From positions 1 through 64,000 of the forward strand of contig NZ_JAUSTI010000014.1 of NCBI RefSeq assembly GCF_030812775.1: a DNA stretch of 64,000 nt. The letters are read 5' to 3'. Of this stretch, positions 9,404-18,840 are shown in pieces (within the stretch, counting starts at the first letter, position 1; each line of letters starts with the position of its first letter). A program made the position numbers and the translations under genes. The stretch is from Paenibacillus tundrae. GTDB lineage: Bacteria; Bacillota; Bacilli; Paenibacillales; Paenibacillaceae. The notes under the pieces are model-generated. The model ran no database searches, was not told the DNA's origin, and worked only from the letters and a program-made list of their open reading frames with translations.

Positions 9404-10243
9404 TTATTCAAATGCTGGAATTGCGATATCTGCATAGTTCTCTTCGAAGAATGCTTTTACCTCAGGACCAGCCATACGTTTCGCCAATTTCTGAATGGCT
9501 TCAGAGTCTTTATTATCTTCACGAGCAACCAATGTGATGGCAAAATGAGAATCATCCTTCTCCGTGAAGAGTGCATCCTTCTTCGGCGTAAGACCCAGTG
9601 GGCTTGCATAAGCAGGTGTCATCGCAACCAGATCTGCATCATCCAACATACGAGCCAGCATCAGCAGATCCACTTCCTTAAACTGGAAGTTCTTAGGATT
9701 CTCAATAACATCCGATAGTGTAGCATCGAATCCTACGCCCTCTTTCAACTTAATCAAACCATTTTGCTCCATCATGACTAATGAACGTCCTGTGTTCGAA
9801 GCATCGTTGGCAATTGCAACCGTCGCTCCGTCCGGCAGTTCGTCCATTGACTTGTATGTTTTGGAATATGCGCCATAGATCGCATTGTAGATGGGTTGAA
9901 CGCCGACCAGATTAGAGTTATGTGCTTCATTATATTGAGTCATATAAGGCAAATGCTGGAAGAAGTTAGCGTCCACCTCTTTGTTCGCTAGTGCTGTATT
10001 CGGCTGCACATTATCGGACAAAACCACAACTTCCAGATTCACACCATCTTCTTTCAATAATGGTTTTACAATGTCCAACACATCCGTCATTGGCGGAATC
10101 AATGTAGCCACTTTCAATGTAACTTCCTGTGTTGCCTCGTTGTCTGTGTTCGTTCCTTCTGCTGCAGGTGCTGCTTCCTTCTGACCGCAACCGGCTACTA
10201 CAAGCATCACTGCGAGCAGTGTAAGCATTAATTTCGCTTTCAT
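9404..10243 (-). CDS. metQ: Methionine ABC transporter substrate-binding lipoprotein (MetQ)
   Basis: A 279-residue NlpA/MetQ-family binding protein held on the outer face of the membrane by a lipid. The signal peptide ends in the lipobox VVAGC. The mature part has the family features, including the HLPYMTQYN segment and VAIANDASN-type ligand loop. It delivers methionine (or related D-isomers or sulfur compounds) to the MetI-MetN importer. It follows metI by 67 bp on the same strand and ends at a strong terminator. Specificity within the NlpA family is inferred from the neighbours and general similarity. Confidence 0.9.
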   Translation of the reverse strand: MKAKLMLTLLAVMLVVAGCGQKEAAPAAEGTNTDNEATQEVTLKVATLIPPMTDVLDIVKPLLKEDGVNLEVVVLSDNVQPNTALANKEVDANFFQHLPYMTQYNEAHNSNLVGVQPIYNAIYGAYSKTYKSMDELPDGATVAIANDASNTGRSLVMMEQNGLIKLKEGVGFDATLSDVIENPKNFQFKEVDLLMLARMLDDADLVAMTPAYASPLGLTPKKDALFTEKDDSHFAITLVAREDNKDSEAIQKLAKRMAGPEVKAFFEENYADIAIPAFE

Positions 10244-10310
10244 TTCATCGTTAACCCCTTCATTATGTAGTCTGTGTGTGACATGTGTTCAGTTCGACCT
10301 CATTATACGC

Positions 10311-10979
10311 TCAAGATCGACGATCAAGCCAGCGTGATAACCTGCTGCCTGTATATTGAATCGTCTGTACCAAGATAATCATAATGATAATCGTAAATAC
10401 CATAATATCCGTTTCGTACCGCTGGTAACCATACCGAATCGCAAAATCACCAACACCGCCTCCCCCAACAATCCCCATCACTGTGGAGTAGGAGATAAAA
10501 CTGATGGTCGCCGTCGTAAGACCCAATACAAGACTTGAACGCGCCTCCACATATAGGAATTTCACGACAAGTTGTATGGTTGATGCTCCCATCGAGGTTG
10601 CCGCTTCAACCACGCCTTTGGGTACATCAAGCAACGCCTGTTCAACGAGTCTAGCGTAATATGCAATGGCAATGACCGCTAGTGGAACAGATGCCGCAAT
10701 CGTACCCATGGAGGTTCCCACGACAAACCGTGTGAACGGAATCATGAATACAACCAGCAGGAGGAAGGGAAACGAACGAATAATATTAACCAAGCTTCCG
10801 AGAATCGTAAACAACGGTTTATTTTCGTATCGTTGACCCCTTCTGAACAGATAAAGCAACGTTCCTAGAGGCAACCCAATCAGAAGTGCTGCCGCAATGG
10901 AGATACCGACCATGACAAAGGTATCGCCGATCGCTTGCCATATTTCATCCTGATACTTGATCACGGATTCAGGTATCAT
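10311..10979 (-). CDS. metI: Methionine ABC transporter permease (MetI)
   Basis: A 222-residue inner-membrane permease with about five helices and the coupling-helix signature EAATSMGASTIQLVVKF, which contacts the ATPase. The start at 10979 has a GGGGG-type site upstream and overlaps the end of metN by 11 bases, a sign of translational coupling. An upstream in-frame ATG at 11051 lies deep in metN and is rejected. Family length is about 220 residues, which agrees with the chosen start. Confidence 0.92.
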   Translation of the reverse strand: MIPESVIKYQDEIWQAIGDTFVMVGISIAAALLIGLPLGTLLYLFRRGQRYENKPLFTILGSLVNIIRSFPFLLLVVFMIPFTRFVVGTSMGTIAASVPLAVIAIAYYARLVEQALLDVPKGVVEAATSMGASTIQLVVKFLYVEARSSLVLGLTTATISFISYSTVMGIVGGGGVGDFAIRYGYQRYETDIMVFTIIIMIILVQTIQYTGSRLSRWLDRRS

Positions 10980-11799
10980 GGCGATGTCCCCCTTGTTCCG
11001 TGTGATCTGAGACTGAGACATCTCGGTCTGGCATATCCGCCTCTGAATCATGCAGCAATAGCGATGTCAGCATGTCAGGCTGAGGTTCTGGAACGCTACT
11101 GACCTCTGCTTCAGATAAAGTTCTGAACACGCGGCCTTCTTTCATGACCGATATTTGATGGCAGAGCCTGCGTGCAACCTCCATCTGATGAGTAACCACA
11201 ACAATCGTCACACCTAGCGTCTGGTTCACATGACGAAGTACATCCAGAATTCCACTCGTCGTCTGTGGGTCGAGTGAGGATGTTGGCTCATCACAGAGGA
11301 GAACACCGGGACGACTCGCAAGCGCTCTGGCAATCGCCACACGTTGCTTCTGCCCGCCACTTAACTGTGCAGGATACTGCTTCGCTTTATCCTCAAGACC
11401 GACAAATCTCAAGACTTCCATGCCTCGGGCAGCCCGCTCAGAACGGGATGACCCACCTGCCAGCTCCAAAGGCATACAGACATTACCGATCACAGTACGA
11501 TTGCTAACCAGATTAAAATGCTGGAAGATCATACCGATCGATTGACGAGCCTTACGAAGATGCTGTTCACTCATCCCCGTGAGGTTCTGTCCATTGACAA
11601 GCACGTCGCCTTCATCCGGTTTCTCCAGCCCATTAAGCATTCGTAGCAGCGTGGATTTGCCGGCACCACTGGCACCGATAATGCCATGGATCTTCCCTTG
11701 TCCTATCTCAAGCGAGACAGAGCTTAACGCCTCGAATCCCTGATCTGCACGTTCGCCCCGCTCGTAATAACGTTTGCTTACTCCGTATAATGAAATCAT
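10969..11799 (-). CDS. metN: Methionine ABC transporter ATPase (MetN), short form without NIL domain
   Basis: A 276-residue ABC ATPase with Walker A GASGAGKST, signature LSGGQKQR, Walker B VLLCDEP and the switch histidine in VVTHQM. It powers MetI/MetQ. The start at 11799 is fixed by GGGAGGAA 8 bases upstream. Typical MetN proteins are about 340 residues because they end in a NIL/ACT-like domain that binds methionine and shuts the transporter when the pool is full; here the protein stops soon after the ATPase fold with a polar, acidic and His-rich tail. Loss of that domain predicts loss of trans-inhibition. Confidence 0.88.
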   Translation of the reverse strand: MISLYGVSKRYYERGERADQGFEALSSVSLEIGQGKIHGIIGASGAGKSTLLRMLNGLEKPDEGDVLVNGQNLTGMSEQHLRKARQSIGMIFQHFNLVSNRTVIGNVCMPLELAGGSSRSERAARGMEVLRFVGLEDKAKQYPAQLSGGQKQRVAIARALASRPGVLLCDEPTSSLDPQTTSGILDVLRHVNQTLGVTIVVVTHQMEVARRLCHQISVMKEGRVFRTLSEAEVSSVPEPQPDMLTSLLLHDSEADMPDRDVSVSDHTEQGGHRHDT

Positions 11800-11897
11800 G
11801 GAGATTCCTCCCGCGATTAATCGTGCATGGTTCTTCGCGAACACATGAAGAAAGCCCGCACAGCCGATAACCGGAGCGCGAGCAATCCTGTTTATTT

Positions 11898-11926
11898 ATA
11901 ATAAATCAACAAGCACTATGAGACAA
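11898..11926 (-). promoter_or_regulatory. metN: Candidate sigma-A promoter of metNIQ
   Basis: On the minus strand TTGTCT (11921-11926), a 17-bp spacer and TATTAT (11898-11903) lie about 100 bp before metN. The leader that follows shows no S-box (SAM) riboswitch or T-box features, which are common before methionine genes in Firmicutes. Confidence 0.55.
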
Positions 11927-11957
11927 CCCTTAACGCGCAACCTCTTGTAATGAATGT

Positions 11958-14243
11958 TCAAAAAGGATCGTTGTGATTGACCACTGCACGTAAATCCTGT
12001 GATCGATATAAACTAAATCGTCCATTGGATGAGCCAATATAGACTTCATCTTCTATGCGATTTATCGCTCCGCTCTTGGCCTGTCGATCTCTATGCTCTG
12101 GCTGGCCTGTAACAATATCATTCACCCTGCCTATCAGTTCTCCGTTTTGCGCGTTGAAGACGAGCAGATCTGCCCCCATAGGCAGCAGTAACTGATCATT
12201 AATGAGCGTGTAACTCCCCTGATTGATAGGGTGCCGCACCGTTCCTAACGTCTCTTTAACACTCCAGCGTAATTTTCCCGTCTTATAATCCAGTGCAGCA
12301 GGAGAGCCGTTCCGGATCACGTATACTTGATCCCCTTCTACCAGACCACGTTCAATCTTAGCGTTCACACTCCAACGTTTCTGGCCACGCTGTGGATCAT
12401 AGAGTGTTGTTGTGAAATCTTCGTATTCACCGTATTGATGCCCGTGTTTATTTTCACGAATCAGCACCATTCCATCGTTTAATACCTCGATCTGCTGTTC
12501 GTGTTTAGCAGGGAAATGTTCCCGCTTTTTGCCTGTATTCAAATCCACCAGCGTCCACTGATCTGCGAGCAGCATCCAACGTTCAGGTCTTGGGCTCTGA
12601 AAAGGGTCTATACGATATATCCCATCAAAGTACGGATTGTTCTCTGGGTGATCTACTGTAGACTTCTTAGCTACGATCTTCCAAACGACACGTCCTGTTA
12701 ACGGATCAGCCGCCGTGAGTTTTCCTTTATCCCAATACAGCACATATGGATCTTCTGCACGCTGGTTCAACAACTGGTAACCCTTGTTAAGCTTGCGTGT
12801 CCATAATACTTTACCATTCTTACTATTCAGTACGGATAGATGCCCACCATTGGAAGTTTCGCTCAGACGACTATCTACAACAACCACATGCTTAGCTGCC
12901 GTTATATAGTTCACGTCATATCCCTGCTTAGGATTGAATCCCCACATCACCTGACCATCATTCAGTCGGAGATGACGAACACGATCATTGTAGCTTTTCT
13001 TATCCGGATCATAATCTGTAAATATGGTAACATGCTCACGTTCGATATCCATCTGAGCCTGCTGTATACCATAACCGGCATTGACCTCCCACAGCTTCTT
13101 TCCGGAAAGTCGATCCAGAGCATACATTGAACTTTCGTAATGGTTACCACTTAATCCACCATCGTCACCTTCCATTAAAAGCACATCCTCATTCGCCGCC
13201 TGTAAGAAGGTATAATTAATTCCGCCCTGATTCGTCCAGATCGGCTTCCAAGGTAGTGTAGCTGGCAGCACTTTGGCGTCTGTCTTGTTCGTATACTCGT
13301 ACTCTTCACCAGTACTGAAATAATACTTATCCCAACTGTAGGTTTGTCCACCTTGTAGAATACGCCACTCTGTTCGAGCGATCTTGCCGGCCTGGCTAAA
13401 GGTTACAAGAAACTGACTATCCTCTCGTTCATACCGCCAAGTCTCGCCAATACTCATCTTCTGGTATGTATCGGAGAGATTGCTTGAATGCTCTTTCCAA
13501 TCCGGTTCACCAAGCCACTGCTTCACCTGCTTGGAAGTTGCTGCCTTATTGAACTTTAGAAAGGTTAGATGTCTGATCGCTGTAGTGGTCAACGCCGAAT
13601 TCTGCTGAAACCAACCATCCTTTATATTTTCATGCTGGTCAATATCCTCTGCCTTAACCCAGAGCAGTGGCGGAAGGTACTCCAAACTATTCTTCGTCCA
13701 GTTGCGCGGCGTTATTGAGACACCATACCATCCATTCCATTCTTTGATTAGAAATGCTTCTACAGCACCGATTGACCAGCTTGTTGTGCTCCCTGGGGAC
13801 AAATATAATTTACGGCCTGGATGCAGTTTGAAAGTCTGTGGAGTGACCGCTTCAACACTACGACTCTCTTTCGATGCATACCACGCCGGGAACCACACCG
13901 TTCCCCGATTCTCATCCTGAATCTTAATCCATTCCCCTTCTGCAGACCGCACTTTCCATTTCTCCATGTGGGTCGTGTACGATTGCAGCTTCACACTGTC
14001 CAGATCTTCACGGCGCTCTACTCTCTGGATGAACAAAGGCGTATCGGGCACAACCGTCACGGCTTCTCCCTGTTTATAATTAACTTGGGTAGGCTTAGCT
14101 TGCGTTACTGTAATTGAGCTTGGTTCTCCTCCAACATCCGTGCGATTATCCAGTAACCCACAGCCTGTAACGAGCATGAGGGATACACCCATTACTGTAA
14201 TCCATGGATACCTTGCTTTTACTCCGTTTAGCCCAATCTTCAC
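11958..14243 (-). CDS. PQQ-type beta-propeller lipoprotein with N-terminal SH3-like repeats
   Basis: A 761-residue exported lipoprotein; the signal peptide ends in the lipobox LVTGC. Residues about 55-200 resemble two SH3-like wall-binding modules (WKVRSAEGEWIKI, WYGVSI). A middle part has a short DxxWKEH-type region, and residues about 330-755 form repeated W-rich blades (LSGKKLWEV, KNGKVLWTR, LTGRVVWKI, KTGKLRWSV) typical of PQQ/BamB-like propellers without evidence for a bound cofactor. A GTG start at 14243 is chosen because GGAGTG lies 6 bases upstream. It probably scaffolds proteins on the cell envelope; the actual role is unknown. It is transcribed alone. Confidence 0.75.
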   Translation of the reverse strand: MKIGLNGVKARYPWITVMGVSLMLVTGCGLLDNRTDVGGEPSSITVTQAKPTQVNYKQGEAVTVVPDTPLFIQRVERREDLDSVKLQSYTTHMEKWKVRSAEGEWIKIQDENRGTVWFPAWYASKESRSVEAVTPQTFKLHPGRKLYLSPGSTTSWSIGAVEAFLIKEWNGWYGVSITPRNWTKNSLEYLPPLLWVKAEDIDQHENIKDGWFQQNSALTTTAIRHLTFLKFNKAATSKQVKQWLGEPDWKEHSSNLSDTYQKMSIGETWRYEREDSQFLVTFSQAGKIARTEWRILQGGQTYSWDKYYFSTGEEYEYTNKTDAKVLPATLPWKPIWTNQGGINYTFLQAANEDVLLMEGDDGGLSGNHYESSMYALDRLSGKKLWEVNAGYGIQQAQMDIEREHVTIFTDYDPDKKSYNDRVRHLRLNDGQVMWGFNPKQGYDVNYITAAKHVVVVDSRLSETSNGGHLSVLNSKNGKVLWTRKLNKGYQLLNQRAEDPYVLYWDKGKLTAADPLTGRVVWKIVAKKSTVDHPENNPYFDGIYRIDPFQSPRPERWMLLADQWTLVDLNTGKKREHFPAKHEQQIEVLNDGMVLIRENKHGHQYGEYEDFTTTLYDPQRGQKRWSVNAKIERGLVEGDQVYVIRNGSPAALDYKTGKLRWSVKETLGTVRHPINQGSYTLINDQLLLPMGADLLVFNAQNGELIGRVNDIVTGQPEHRDRQAKSGAINRIEDEVYIGSSNGRFSLYRSQDLRAVVNHNDPF

Positions 14244-14359
14244 GATGTTCACTCCACTCAAATAGAAGTTATTTCCATTAAAGACGTTTTGAACAAAGAA
14301 AAGTTACCCTATGAATCAAATTTAATTTCCCTGCTCACTGGCATTCTCGTATTCTCGTA

Positions 14360-15154
14360 CTATCTTACGTCCACCAGATGGGGGTGATAAGGATACAGGA
14401 TTCCCAGAGCAAAGGCGGTGGATAACAGGATAACATAATACAATGTGAACCATAGATCCGCACGCGAGTAACCAACCTGCACATAATAGGTGCGACTTTG
14501 TCCTTCTGCGAAACCTTTTGCCTCCATCGCAATCGCCATTCGTTGCGCGCGCCTTATGCTCTGAGCGAGTAGAGGAATCGCGTACCGTTTCAATGTGCCG
14601 TATAGGTTCCAACGAGAACTACGCTGCTTCGTCCCTCGAATACGAATGGCATAGCGTAACGTCTGAAATTCATCCAGTAGAATTGGTATCATCCGCATCG
14701 CTGCAAGAAAGCTATATGCATACTTGGCTGGTAAACGCCATTGCTGCATTAACGAATAGAACAAACGAACAGGCTTGGTCGTAAGTCCAAATAACAAACC
14801 GGCTGCTGCCATGCTTAAAGAACGGAACCCCAGATGCAACCCACGATAGAAGCTTTCTTCTGTAATATGAATAAGCCCCGAACGAAACCAAGTGGTTTCT
14901 CCCTTACCAAACATCATCATCCCGGTTGAAGTAGAGATGAACACCAGGATGAAGGGCGAGGCGTACAAAAGCAGCCTGTACCACGGGTGACCTGACCAGC
15001 ATAGTAATAGCAGCATGACAACCGCTACATTAGCCATAACATTCAGATTGTGTATGAGAATAACCATAATAAACATCAGTGTCAGAATAACGAGCTTGAG
15101 ACCCGGGTTGACCGCATGGAGCCAAGTTTCACGGTGTGGAAACGAGATCTGCAT
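14360..15154 (-). CDS. ykoC: ECF transporter transmembrane coupling protein (EcfT-like, YkoC)
   Basis: A 264-residue integral membrane protein with about five to six helices and the two cytosolic coupling motifs of EcfT proteins (IRIRGTK and MEAKGFA), which dock onto the paired ATPases. It couples YkoD to the substrate-binding YkoE. The start at 15154 has GGGGAGG 7 bases upstream and overlaps the ykoD end by 26 bases. Third gene of ykoE-ykoD-ykoC, under a TPP riboswitch. Confidence 0.88.
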   Translation of the reverse strand: MQISFPHRETWLHAVNPGLKLVILTLMFIMVILIHNLNVMANVAVVMLLLLCWSGHPWYRLLLYASPFILVFISTSTGMMMFGKGETTWFRSGLIHITEESFYRGLHLGFRSLSMAAAGLLFGLTTKPVRLFYSLMQQWRLPAKYAYSFLAAMRMIPILLDEFQTLRYAIRIRGTKQRSSRWNLYGTLKRYAIPLLAQSIRRAQRMAIAMEAKGFAEGQSRTYYVQVGYSRADLWFTLYYVILLSTAFALGILYPYHPHLVDVR

Positions 15155-16685
15155 CAATCAACCTCCCCTTATCAATCGTCCAGACATGTGTGCAATACCT
15201 CTTCACAATTTCTCGATCATGCGTGACCATAATGATTGCTGTTCCTTGGCGACGTAGACGCTCCAGTTGTGATAACATCGCAAACGTATTACGGGCATCC
15301 TGACCAAATGTTGGTTCATCCAGCAACAGAATACGTTGCTCACGTACCAGAGCGGAAGCAACGCTTAACCGCCGTTTTTGTCCCATGGATAATTGATACG
15401 GATGCCGATCCGTTAAATTCTGCAGGTTAAATTGCTCTAGCATGGCATGCGTCTGCTGATGCTGCTCTTCCGCAGAGAGCGTTCCAGACAGAAGTGAAAA
15501 TTCCACTTCATCCTTGACGGAATGAGCAACAAATTGAAATTCTGGATTCTGGAATACAAATGCAATATGATCAGCCAATTTCTCCGTTTTACCAGGTAAT
15601 TGCCCTTCTACGCGATAATAACCTGTTGTTTTCAATATGTTCATGAGAGCTAATAACAAGGAGCTTTTGCCAGCACCATTGGCTCCAACGACCGCGATCC
15701 AATCCCCATGCCACACCTGTGCCAGTTCAATCTCAATAAACGGCGTTTTCCCTCGCCATCCGGTGAAATGCTGTAACTCAAGCGCAGGCTCAGCTTCTGG
15801 TGTACTCATCTTCACTAGATCAGTTAGGGAGCCTGTCTTGCCGGGTTCCGTATCGGTCATCACTCGGTAATCCTCTGATGCTAATCTATTACTTGATCGA
15901 TGCAACCCTTGCTCTTGTTTCTGATTTTCCCCATGTTCTTGTTCCTGCTCATCCCATACCCCTGGGTACCAAATCCCATAGTCTCGCAGCATTTCACGAT
16001 GATCCGCAAAGATCTGCTCTGCACGGTCGTCCGCAACAATCTTTCCGTCTGGTGACAACACGATAATTCGATCAACTAATCCCACAATCTCATTAATTTT
16101 ATGTTCAACAATAATCAGCGTTTTGTTCTGCATGATCTGCTTCACCGTATCCCACACTTGCGTAGTTCCCTCGTCATCAAGCAATGCTGTCGGTTCATCT
16201 AGAAACAGCACATCAGGTTGCATCGCCAGCATGGAGGCCATAGCTAGGCGTTGCTTCATACCCTGGGACATCGAGTGGATCAATTGGCGATTCCGTTCGA
16301 ACTTTAATCCCACTTGGTTCAGGTATTGGCTAATCTGCTCAGGCATATGTTCGCGCGGTATATTCCGGTTCTCCAGCACAAAGGCAATTTCTTCATCTGT
16401 ATAGGACATGCAAAACTGGGTGTCCGGATCTTGAAAAACAAACCCGGCTTGTTTCGGCACCTGAATCTCATCACATTTCATCGGAATCTCTACTGAATTC
16501 GGGATGATGCCACTCAATATTTGCAATAATGTTGACTTGCCAGAGCCACTCGGCCCAAGCAACAGTACCTTTTCCCCCTGGCGAATAGTGAGAGACAAGC
16601 CTTGAAATAACAAGGCCTGCTCTCCAGGGAACTTACATCTTAGATTGTTTACCCCTACAACCTGCGGACGCTCTTCTTCATGCAT
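15129..16685 (-). CDS. ykoD: ECF transporter double ATPase (YkoD)
   Basis: A 518-residue fusion of two ABC ATPase domains. The first (about 5-245) has GPSGSGKST, MSQGMKQR and VLFLDEPT; the second (about 300-515) has GANGAGKSS, LSMGQKRR and ILLLDEPTF. The two are joined by a charged, Q-rich linker. One protein thus supplies both ATPases of the ECF energy module for hydroxymethylpyrimidine/thiamine uptake. The start ATG follows the ykoE stop directly (TAAATG), so the genes are translationally coupled. Confidence 0.9.
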   Translation of the reverse strand: MHEEERPQVVGVNNLRCKFPGEQALLFQGLSLTIRQGEKVLLLGPSGSGKSTLLQILSGIIPNSVEIPMKCDEIQVPKQAGFVFQDPDTQFCMSYTDEEIAFVLENRNIPREHMPEQISQYLNQVGLKFERNRQLIHSMSQGMKQRLAMASMLAMQPDVLFLDEPTALLDDEGTTQVWDTVKQIMQNKTLIIVEHKINEIVGLVDRIIVLSPDGKIVADDRAEQIFADHREMLRDYGIWYPGVWDEQEQEHGENQKQEQGLHRSSNRLASEDYRVMTDTEPGKTGSLTDLVKMSTPEAEPALELQHFTGWRGKTPFIEIELAQVWHGDWIAVVGANGAGKSSLLLALMNILKTTGYYRVEGQLPGKTEKLADHIAFVFQNPEFQFVAHSVKDEVEFSLLSGTLSAEEQHQQTHAMLEQFNLQNLTDRHPYQLSMGQKRRLSVASALVREQRILLLDEPTFGQDARNTFAMLSQLERLRRQGTAIIMVTHDREIVKRYCTHVWTIDKGRLIDADLVSTP

Positions 16686-17279
16686 TTAGTCCAACGCCTC
16701 GTAATCCTGTTTGGATACAGGTCGGAGTGAACGTGTCACGCCTGTAAGTTCAAGTGCTTTGGCTAAATAATATGCAAACACACCAGCAATGATAATACTT
16801 CCAAGGAAGCGAAAACCGATAAACAAGGTATAATTCCATGCCGACAATGAATCGATGTAGCCATATTGGTAATCCAGTATAAGCGAAGCTGCTGCTGCAC
16901 CAACTGCTGCTAGGCAGGTTACCATCAGGTTGGTAAGACGATAGCGAAATGCTGCAAAAAAGACCTCGGCACCTAATCCCTGCAGCAATCCATAGACTAG
17001 CGTAGACATGCCCCATTCACTTCCCAGAAAAGCACTTACCGTTGCTGCGGCAACCTCGGCTAAGATCGCTACACCGGGTTTGCGAATCACAACAAAAGCA
17101 AAGGTTCCTGCCATAAACCACATGCCATAGATCATCTGCTCGGCATGAATACCGAAAGGCTTCATTAAGTCATAAGTAGGCCCCCATATTTTGTAGATCA
17201 CGCCAAACACAACCGCAATCACAATCGTTACCAAAATATCTGTCAGCCTCAACTTATTACTGCGCACTGCATTTCCCAT
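16686..17279 (-). CDS. ykoE: ECF transporter substrate-specific subunit for thiamine precursor (YkoE)
   Basis: A 197-residue S-component with six predicted helices. The segments YGMWFMAGTFAFVVIRKPG and GLLQGLGAEVFF match the YkoE family of Bacilli, which imports hydroxymethylpyrimidine or thiamine. AAGGAAGG lies upstream of the ATG. It heads the ykoEDC operon. The long leader carries a TPP riboswitch and a terminator, which supports the substrate assignment. Confidence 0.9.
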   Translation of the reverse strand: MGNAVRSNKLRLTDILVTIVIAVVFGVIYKIWGPTYDLMKPFGIHAEQMIYGMWFMAGTFAFVVIRKPGVAILAEVAAATVSAFLGSEWGMSTLVYGLLQGLGAEVFFAAFRYRLTNLMVTCLAAVGAAAASLILDYQYGYIDSLSAWNYTLFIGFRFLGSIIIAGVFAYYLAKALELTGVTRSLRPVSKQDYEALD

Positions 17280-17323
17280 GTGAACAACTTCCTTCCTTCG
17301 TGTCGTTTAGATTGATAGAACAC

Positions 17324-17350
17324 AAAAAAAGCCTCCCCGGTTTCCAGGCA
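17324..17350 (-). terminator. Riboswitch-associated terminator before ykoE
   Basis: On the minus strand a GC-rich hairpin (17331-17349) is followed by seven Ts and lies 45 bp before ykoE. No gene on the minus strand lies between it and the TPP aptamer about 225 bp upstream, so it is most likely the expression platform that ends transcription when TPP is bound. Confidence 0.7.
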
Positions 17351-17574
17351 GACCTACGTATCGTCATGATGATCAGCAGTAGACAATATACCAAAAATAT
17401 AACAAGTGCATTTCATTACGTGATTGGACTCACATCCGTCATTTTATTTTGCATTGGTTCTCGGTGACCCTCTTACACAGGATCAAAATTGTACATCCAT
17501 AGATGATTGCAAAATAACTAGGCTTCGAAATGATACTCATTACGCTATTTTCAACGTCTTGTTCACTGTGATTC

Positions 17575-17668
17575 TATGTTCTCTACGCTGGCATTACCCA
17601 GATCAGATATTACGGTCAGCAGCATAAGGCCGCCCTCTCAGCCCAACTTCATTGAGCACCCGGTTCAC
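17575..17668 (-). ncRNA. TPP riboswitch aptamer (ykoEDC leader)
   Basis: Read on the minus strand the stretch holds the conserved thi-box words GGCTGAGAGGG and, after a variable hairpin, CTGATCTGGGTAATGCCAGC followed by GTAGAGAA, where the usual consensus ends GTAGGGA. These are the pyrimidine- and pyrophosphate-sensing helices of the TPP aptamer. It serves ykoEDC and should repress it when thiamine pyrophosphate is plentiful. The distance to the terminator is unusually long. Confidence 0.88.
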
Positions 17669-17684
17669 TTATTTCATTGCCTTT

Positions 17685-17713
17685 AATGTACACTATATGG
17701 GTAATTGTAGCAA
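17685..17713 (-). promoter_or_regulatory. Candidate promoter of the ykoEDC leader
   Basis: On the minus strand TTGCTA (17708-17713), 17 bp and TACATT (17685-17690) lie about 20 bp before the TPP aptamer, at the right distance for transcription to start just upstream of it. The remainder of 17280-17793 outside the leader holds only the start region of the next gene. Confidence 0.5.
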
Positions 17714-17793
17714 TGCTAGCTTCATTAAATTTACAACGATATGAAACTTTTGGGATAACTATTCCGTCTGTACACTTAGAAGGGAGATTGATT

Positions 17794-18747
17794 ATGATGA
17801 AAAATATCCACTCGGCTTGGCAGCAAAAAAAATGGAAGATGATTCTTGCCGCTTCGATTCTCACCGCAGGTACGGCACCCGCACTGCTGTCACCTCACGT
17901 CGTAGAAGCAGCTACCAACCACAAACCCACAGCGTACATTAATAACATCCCATCTTCCTATGACGTTGTCATTCGGCAAGGTGTAACCTATGTAGCACTG
18001 ACCGAACTTCAATTCTTGGGCAACTATACCTTCGGCTATAACAACAAAACTAAAGAAATTAGTATCCAGACCGATCGCGACAAATACATTCTTACGCCTA
18101 ACACCAAAACGATAAAGAAAAATGGGCAAACAGCGACACTTGCAGCAGCTCCTATTCTGGTCAATGGCAAAGCTATGCTTCCACTTCGAGCCATTGGTGA
18201 CGCCTTTGGCGCCCAAGTTAGTTGGAATCAGGCTGCCAAGGAAGCTTACATCTATCAAACGGATGATGCCCTAGTTAAAGCCTATAAAGGCAACGATCTC
18301 GTGGCTGCGCGCGAGGCTGCAATTCATCTACCACGTTTCTCGAAGCTGGGACAACCTCGTCTGGAGCTACGTGAAGAACGTGGTGATGTGGACTCCACCA
18401 CAGCCTATATATTTGAACAAGGCAAAAAGGATCGTTTCTTCATTAACGAGAACAATGACCTAATCAGTTATTATGAGGTCAAAAACGGTCAGGCATTACT
18501 GAAATGGCAAGCGAACATAGGTAACGGTTCCGGGACTCTTGGTGATCTGTTCTTCGTCAAAACGAAGCCATATGCTGAAGCTGGAACACGCCCTTCATTA
18601 GCCGGTAAAACGATCGTGTCATTCCAGTACTCACTCATGGCCGAGGAAACTTCCTATACGGTCACCAACAAAGCCGGCTCGGTAGCTGAAGGGGCGGCTG
18701 TACCACCCAAAGGAAGTATCTTTGTTAACGTACCGGATGAAAAGTAG
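17794..18747 (+). CDS. Secreted copper-amine-oxidase-N (stalk) domain protein
   Basis: A 317-residue exported protein. A signal peptide with a KKWKMILAASILTAG core is followed by a copper amine oxidase N-terminal-like domain (about 45-155), recognised by YVALTELQFLG, LVNGKAMLPLRAIGDAFGA and VSWNQAAKEAYIY. This domain is common in Paenibacillus envelope proteins and does not imply amine oxidase activity. The C-terminal 160 residues are not recognised. The start is set by AGAAGGGAG 7 bases upstream. It is monocistronic and ends at a bidirectional terminator. Confidence 0.8.
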   Translation: MMKNIHSAWQQKKWKMILAASILTAGTAPALLSPHVVEAATNHKPTAYINNIPSSYDVVIRQGVTYVALTELQFLGNYTFGYNNKTKEISIQTDRDKYILTPNTKTIKKNGQTATLAAAPILVNGKAMLPLRAIGDAFGAQVSWNQAAKEAYIYQTDDALVKAYKGNDLVAAREAAIHLPRFSKLGQPRLELREERGDVDSTTAYIFEQGKKDRFFINENNDLISYYEVKNGQALLKWQANIGNGSGTLGDLFFVKTKPYAEAGTRPSLAGKTIVSFQYSLMAEETSYTVTNKAGSVAEGAAVPPKGSIFVNVPDEK

Positions 18748-18800
18748 AAGTAAGAGCCCTTATGGGCACGCATGCTATCTCATCTAGCTGAAACGATATG

Positions 18801-18828
18801 AAAAGGCATCCCGCGGGATGCCTTTTAT
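18801..18828. terminator. Bidirectional terminator between convergent genes
   Basis: A perfect 18-bp palindrome (18805-18822) flanked by AAAA and TTTT lies between the stalk-domain gene and the pectate lyase gene, and can end both transcripts. Confidence 0.9.
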
Positions 18829-18840
18829 CTGTACGCTGCA

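Noticed and set aside
11800-11900. Search for an S-box or T-box leader before metN
   Set aside because: None of the conserved words of either element is present.
17526-17545. Fur-like word AATGATACTCATT
   Set aside because: Only a partial match to the Fur consensus, and it lies inside the ykoE leader, far from any promoter.
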